From Streptomyces aureocirculatus (GTDB lineage: Bacteria > Actinomycetota > Actinomycetes > Streptomycetales > Streptomycetaceae): DNA of 18,876 bases. The translations under genes and the position numbers were made by a program. The stretch spans positions 1-18,876 of the forward strand of contig NZ_JOAP01000077.1 in the NCBI RefSeq assembly GCF_000720475.1, in the 5' to 3' direction. The notes beneath the pieces are model-generated. The model was given only the letters and a program-made list of their open reading frames with translations, had not been told where the DNA came from and did not search any database. This document shows positions 15,172 through 18,876 of the stretch, piece after piece (positions within the stretch are counted from its first letter, which is position 1; each line of letters begins with the position of its first letter).

Positions 15172-16085
15172 GAGGGGTCCTTCCCACTCAACTGGACCGG
15201 CCTGAACAGGGCCCACCGCCTTGCGGGCAAGGGCACCGTCTTCTGAATGCAACCCGCCGCACAAGGCAATCGAACGTCGATTCTCGCCGCACGCTCCGCG
15301 CGGTGACACGCAGCACGCAGTCGAAAGCGGGTCATCGAAGCCGAGGCTCCGTCGGAGATGGTGGCCGCAACGTCCGGGCGCGCCATGGCATCCGCACTGC
15401 ACAGCCTTTCAACAACAACCGAACCGCGCGATCCGTCGGGCCACCGCTCGGAACCGCAAACGCGGCACAAGTCTGATCATTAGTCTTCGGTACCAACAAA
15501 CTGATACGCCGTGTCATACCCCGGCTCATGCCCTGCGGGACATCAGAGCCGGAACAGGTTCGCCGCATCCGCCATGGCCAGTGTGCGCGGTCAGCGAGTC
15601 ACCCTTTCCCGTGGGCAAAACGCCCCCGAAGTAGCCTCTCGTCAGGCCCGGCGAATCGGGCTCCGCCGCAGGAGCCCGAGTGGCGGCGTGTTGGATCGAG
15701 GCCAGCACCCGAATTGGCCGTCCTCCTTCGCCACCGTCGTGGCACTGACGCCTACGGGATAGCGCTGGCAGCGAGCAGCGGCACCCGTGAACGGGCGGCT
15801 CCTGCCGCCGCAGACTCCACGGCGACACATATGCCAGCCTCGCAGCCCGCAATGTGTGGACGGCCGGACATGTCCGAACTGTGCTGGTCCTTCACGCCTG
15901 AGCCTCGCTCTCCTCGGCCGACCCTGTCCGGCCCCGGTATCACTGAGTCTGCTCTATGAACTCGATGAACGCCGTCCCCCACCAGGGTGACGTCGCAGAC
16001 ACGGGCAAGGCGGTTCTCGGACACCGGTGCGGGTGAAGAGTTGCCCCAGGGGTTCCGTATAAAAGTGAGCGGCCAGGCATGCTGA
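15172..16085. other. about 900 bp with no convincing gene; SDR upstream region
   Basis: No frame on either strand shows both sustained codon bias and a recognisable domain. An AT-richer patch at about 15470-15530 contains the third TCATTAGT copy and the palindrome GGTACC, about 300 bases before the SDR start; it may be a promoter or operator. Around 16035-16080 an AT-rich patch (TTCCGTATAAAAGTGAG) precedes the truncated gene tail and may be an insertion-sequence or recombination boundary. Confidence 0.45.
15475..15490 (+). promoter_or_regulatory. copy 3 of TCATTAGT motif, upstream of SDR
   Basis: GATCATTAGTCTTCGG carries the core TCATTAGT and, after two extra bases, TCGG as in the PKS/KASIII spacer. 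It sits about 300 bp upstream of the SDR start. Whether it is functional is unknown. Confidence 0.25.
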
Positions 16086-16280
16086 TCCCAAAAATGCGCT
16101 TCGAAAACCGCTTACCACGGGCGGCACAAGCTGCTCGCGCACCCGGTGTCGCTGATCGTCCTGGAGCATCTGGTCGAGGTCCGCTCCCGGTACGCGCCGG
16201 CGGCACGGTGGAACGGAGAACTGCCCGACCGGTGGCTGAACGACATCAGCACCAACTGGGGCGCCGGCGCGCTGCTGTGA
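16086..16280 (+). pseudogene. C-terminal remnant of an unrecognised gene
   Basis: The frame ending at TGA 16278 has strong Streptomyces codon bias from about 16113: YHGRHKLLAHPVSLIVL, then RSRYAPAARWNGELPDRWL, and ends TNWGAGALL. There is no in-frame ATG, and a stop at 16083 closes the frame upstream; an internal GTG near 16143 would give only about 45 residues. It therefore looks like the tail of a longer gene whose 5' part was lost near 16085-16110. I do not recognise the family; the segment is amphipathic and mostly helical by eye. It ends 80 bp before the PP2C start. Confidence 0.4.
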
Positions 16281-16346
16281 ACCAGGGCGCAGCACAGAGC
16301 CGGGGCTCGACAGGCAAGCGGAGTGTGATGGGTGGCGGGCACCGCC

Positions 16347-16352
16347 AGGAGG
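16347..16352 (+). promoter_or_regulatory. ribosome binding site fixing the PP2C start
   Basis: AGGAGG lies 8 bases before GTG 16361 and selects this start over the longer open frame that begins at 16079. Confidence 0.7.
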
Positions 16353-16360
16353 AGCGCGGC

Positions 16361-17057
16361 GTGAGTGCGGTGAGGAACGAGTTGTACGCGAGGCGGCAGG
16401 ATCAGGGCAGTCGGCGGTTCCCGTGCGACGCGACCGCCGTGCGGACGCGGGGCGGGGTGCGGACGCGGGGCGGGGTGCGGTCGTATGCGCTGCTGGACGG
16501 GATCGGCGACATCCTTCTGGTGCGGGAGTGGGCGCGGGAGAACGCCCGCTTCCTTGCCGAGGGCGGGATCGAGCACGGGGAGGCGTACGGGGCGCTGCGT
16601 GCCTTGTCCGCGGTGTGCGCGGTCGAGGCGTGGCGGCCGGGCGCTGCGGAGGTCGGCGCGGTCGCGGTCCTCGCCGTCGTCGTGCCGGACAAACCGGTCA
16701 CGATCGCCTGGTGCGGGGACGCACGGCCCTACCACCAGCCTGCGGGTAGTGGGGCGCCGGTGCTGCTGACGCCAGATCACAACATGCGCCAGCAAGCCCT
16801 GGACGCCGGACGGCGGAACGTGCCGGAGGACTGGCGGCACGTCGTCCGCCGGGGGAGGTGGCCGACTGCTGCTGGCCTCGGACGGGACGTACGAGTGCTT
16901 CCACGACTACGACCAGGAGACGGTCCTCGCGGACCTGCTGCAGGAGACCACCCCGGGCCGGGCGGTACGACAGATGCTCGACTTCACGGTGCAGTTGGCA
17001 CGCTCGTACGTGGACAACGCCACCGTCGTGATCGCCGACCTCCCAGCCCCGGGGTGA
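16361..17057 (+). pseudogene. PP2C-family protein phosphatase, frameshifted
   Basis: A PP2C (PPM-type) metal-dependent Ser/Thr phosphatase reading, about 231 residues if repaired. The first frame from GTG 16361 holds SYALLDGIGD (metal-binding DG pair, residues 41-50) and IAWCGDARPY (the family GDSRxY motif). The second frame, shifted by one base, holds RLLLASDGTYECF (LxSDG motif) and YVDNATVVIAD (the family DNxTVV motif), ending at TGA 17055. The shift lies near a run of five Gs at 16852-16856. All family motifs survive, so the lesion is either very recent or a homopolymer sequencing error. An 18-bp tandem duplication just before DGIGD adds six residues. Such phosphatases often reverse Ser/Thr kinase signalling; no kinase is in the window. 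No link to the PKS is evident. Confidence 0.75.
16441..16476 (+). repeat. perfect 18-bp tandem duplication in PP2C gene
   Basis: GCGGACGCGGGGCGGGGT occurs twice head to tail, in frame, duplicating RTRGGV immediately before the conserved SYALLDGIGD segment. It is a likely replication-slippage product. Confidence 0.95.
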
Positions 17058-17215
17058 CGTGGGCAGCCAGCACGGCGAAAGCCGCGGAGCCGTTTAGCCA
17101 GCAGTGCGGTTCTGTCGGGTACGCCGCCCAGAGGGCACGAATGGGGCCGGGGACCTACTCCGGCCAGGCCCGTGCTGGTGGCGTGTGAACAGAGGGCACT
17201 GGACAGGATCAGTCC

Positions 17216-18007
17216 TCAGACTGTGCGTGGCGAGGAATGAAGGTTTCGGTAGATATAGTTTACCAGACGGATTTCACGGTCTGTCCCTGCAAAGGGCGAG
17301 GGGGACGCAGCGCTGCTTGTGCGCGCGGGTCCGGTGCGTGACGCTGCGACAGCGAACATCATCACCAGCTCATTCAGGAGCCAGTCGGCAAGACCGTGGG
17401 ACGGGTCGAGGGCGGTAGGTTCTGCCGGTGTCGGCTGAGGGGATTCGGGCGTGCTGGCAGTTTCGTTCAAGCGTGTGAGCACGCTTATCTCCACCAGTGA
17501 GATCCATGAGCGCATCAGAAGCACGGTGGAGTCCTCCCGGTCTCCGGTTTCCAGACAACTGGTGAAACGCGCGTGGACGGTGCGCCGTACCGCGCCGTAG
17601 AAGGATGCTTGGTCGTGCCCGGAGACGATGCTTCCGCGAAGCAGGATGCCGCTCTCTGGGGCCTGCTGGGCTGCAAAATTCAGGTACTGCTCCAGTAAGT
17701 ACGCGATGCGCTCCTCTGCTGTACCGCCGGGAGGCGGCGTGAGGCGCGCGAGCAGGTCGTGCGCTGCGTCACCCAGGACCGCTTCGTACAGCTGGTACTT
17801 TCCGCCGGGGAAGTAGCGGTAGACCAGGGGGCGTGAAACCTGCGCGTGGGTGGCCAAGTCCTCCAGCGTGGCTGACGCCGGGCCGCGGGCCGCGAACAGG
17901 GCCAGGGCGCAGTGCAGCAGCTGTTCCCGCCGCTCTTGCGGGTGCAGTCGGCGTTGAGGTGCAACCCGGGGGGCCGGGTCGTCGGAACCCGTGGCGGGTG
18001 GGTGCAT
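17216..18007 (-). CDS. TetR/AcrR-family transcriptional regulator with a TTA codon
   Basis: A 263-residue one-component regulator. I chose ATG 18007 because GAAGG lies 6-7 bases upstream; the open frame extends to 18142 without a domain or binding site. The N-terminal helix-turn-helix is clear: RREQLLHCALALFAARG (26-42) then ATLEDLATHAQVSRPLVYRYFPGGKYQLYEAVL (46-78). The rest (about 80-240) is the variable helical ligand-binding and dimer domain, with a Ser/Thr/Pro-rich insert at about 180-200 and an unusual basic/aromatic tail. Leu104 is encoded by TTA (17698-17696), the rare codon read by the bldA tRNA, so translation may depend on developmental stage. It is the only candidate regulator in the window, but about 4.6 kb from the PKS promoter with unrelated genes between, so control of that locus is inference. 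Confidence 0.92.
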   Translation of the reverse strand: MHPPATGSDDPAPRVAPQRRLHPQERREQLLHCALALFAARGPASATLEDLATHAQVSRPLVYRYFPGGKYQLYEAVLGDAAHDLLARLTPPPGGTAEERIAYLLEQYLNFAAQQAPESGILLRGSIVSGHDQASFYGAVRRTVHARFTSCLETGDREDSTVLLMRSWISLVEISVLTRLNETASTPESPQPTPAEPTALDPSHGLADWLLNELVMMFAVAASRTGPARTSSAASPSPFAGTDREIRLVNYIYRNLHSSPRTV

Positions 18008-18775
18008 GTCGCACCTTCGTCTCAGAGTTGTTCCGGGTTTCGGCCGGAGGGGACGGCAGGGACAAGGGTGGGTAAGGGTCCCTGCTGGCGGATAGCAGGG
18101 TTGAGGCGATTGCTGTAGCGCCGCCGTCAGTCTTCTCTCCACACACGAGGTGAATCCGCCCGTGAGCAGGAGGTCGGGAACGCCTGTTCGTAGGTCAGCC
18201 CCTCAAGGCTTCATCTGGAGTCGGCACATCGCCGCGGTATGCCCTTGTGGGGCAGTTGCCGGATCGAGCCCTCTGCGCCGCACCGCCCGTGCGGCGGGGA
18301 ATGTCGTGGATCGTTGGGAACTCCTCCCTCGGGAACGTGGCTTCTCTCGGTTGAGCGGGAGGCAACCGAGGGGATAGCACTTGCTGGCGCGGTGCGCCGG
18401 CTGCTGCGGGCCATAGCATGTTTGGGTGTCGTGGTCCCTGCGCCGCCCGGTGAGAGGCCGATGCAGGGACCGGATGAGGGAGTGGACGGAGCAACCTGTT
18501 GCTAGGAGGTCGGAGTGGGTTGAGCGGCGGAGTCTGTGCGGTGCGCTGTGGCCGTGACGGTCCGTCCAGCCGGTCACGCACTCATATCGGCGTCGTGCCA
18601 CCCGGGTTGCTCGCCCGCGCGATCCGCGCGGTCAGAGGCGGAACTTGCTCACCGGAACGGGGGCGAAGGAACAACGGGCACCTCGACAGCCGCATCGGTC
18701 GGCGGAACTACCCGAGCATGCCCGTCGATCATGCTGCCGCACCGGGAAACCCCAAGATCCTCGACAGAGTCAAGC
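18008..18775. other. about 770 bp with no convincing gene
   Basis: Several frames are open on both strands, but none combines a Shine-Dalgarno sequence, codon bias and a recognisable family. AGGAGG at about 18504-18509 precedes only a short frame closed by TGA or an unsupported TTG start. A nested hairpin lies at 18433-18471. The stretch beside the TetR gene presumably holds its promoter, but I see no TCATTAGT copy there. Confidence 0.5.
18433..18471. repeat. inverted repeat / nested hairpin
   Basis: GGTCCCTGC at 18433-18441 is perfectly complementary to GCAGGGACC at 18463-18471; the 21-base loop contains a further GCC/GGC pair. No flanking gene explains it. It could be a terminator, structured RNA or element end. 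Confidence 0.55.
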
Positions 18776-18876
18776 TAAGACGCCATCTCATTTGGCTAGT
18801 CTGCGGTAGCAGATGAGGGTGCAGGCGATGCTGGTGAAGGCGAGGAAGTGCTCGGCCTTGCGTTCGTAGCGGCGAT
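18776..18876 (-). mobile_element. end of an IS5-like insertion sequence, cut by window edge
   Basis: Includes the transposase tail and the likely outer end, read on the minus strand as GAGATGGCGTCTTAG just after the transposase stop. The exact boundary and target duplication cannot be fixed because the other end is outside the window. Confidence 0.55.
18788..18876 (-). CDS. IS5-family transposase, C-terminal 28 residues (partial)
   Basis: The minus strand from the right edge reads RRYERKAEHFLAFTSIACT then LICYRRLAK and a TGA at 18790-18788. This is the characteristic C-terminus of Streptomyces IS5-group DDE transposases (arginine-rich RYERKAEHFLAF with the final helix ending RRLAK). The active-site Glu and the rest of the protein lie beyond the window. 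The visible part is intact, without frameshift, so the element may be recent, unlike the decayed transposase near 1875-2785. Confidence 0.8.
   Translation of the reverse strand, partial: RRYERKAEHFLAFTSIACTLICYRRLAK

Noticed and set aside
15172..15402. 77-codon N-terminal extension of the SDR
   Set aside because: It has no domain and is Cys/Arg-rich, while GGAAGGA and the Rossmann strand fix the start at 15171.
16020..16085. Possible IS21-type element end (AAAAGTGAG patch)
   Set aside because: The resemblance is only a few bases from memory; no inverted repeat partner or transposase frame was found nearby.
18008..18142. 45-codon N-terminal extension of the TetR protein
   Set aside because: It is Pro/Arg-rich with no ribosome binding site; the ATG at 18007 has one and leads directly into the helix-turn-helix.
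18499..18816. 105-codon plus-strand frame with AGGAGG near its start
   Set aside because: It needs a TTG start, shows no family resemblance, and overlaps the end of the IS5-like element antisense.

Overview
The window looks like an accessory stretch of a Streptomyces (or close relative) chromosome. It is very GC-rich with strong G/C bias at third codon positions, carries lineage-typical families (DUF6230/DUF6114 envelope proteins, a Streptomyces-type DDE transposase, PP2C phosphatase, DUF402), and has a rare TTA leucine codon in a regulator. No rRNA, tRNA or CRISPR array was seen.

Left part (1-4890). After a possible gene fragment running off the left edge come three small tandem genes (358-1416) for related secreted mini-proteins. 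All three predicted mature chains begin with Asp-Thr-Asn. Next is a graveyard (about 1417-3000): the first 47 codons of a DUF402 gene, the 3' part of a CxxC/coiled-coil gene, a transposase broken by several frameshifts and a stop, and a replication-relaxation-like scrap. An intact three-gene operon follows (3217-4890): DUF6230 secreted protein, DUF6114 membrane protein and an unrecognised secreted protein.

Centre (5019-15171). This is a compact biosynthetic locus. A 2468-residue single-module polyketide synthase on the minus strand has the order KS-AT-DH-cMT-(structural KR)-ER-KR-ACP, the layout of a highly reducing iterative PKS, and has no thioesterase or reductase release domain. A ketosynthase-III-like enzyme with an intact Cys-His-Asn triad diverges from it across a 149-bp AT-rich region. 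A short-chain dehydrogenase/reductase lies further downstream. My inference is that the PKS builds a reduced, C-methylated acyl chain, the KASIII-like protein primes it or transfers the product, and the SDR tailors it. An AT-rich motif (TCATTAGT followed by CG-rich bases) occurs in the PKS 5' end, in the divergent promoter and upstream of the SDR, and could be an operator.

Right part (16086-18876). This holds a truncated gene tail, a PP2C phosphatase gene with an 18-bp tandem duplication and a frameshift, a TetR-family regulator with a TTA codon (candidate bldA control), about 770 bp without a convincing gene, and the C-terminal end of an IS5-like transposase cut by the window edge.

The best candidate for something undescribed is the stand-alone reducing PKS / KASIII / SDR / TetR locus. 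The second is the tandem family of small secreted DTN proteins.
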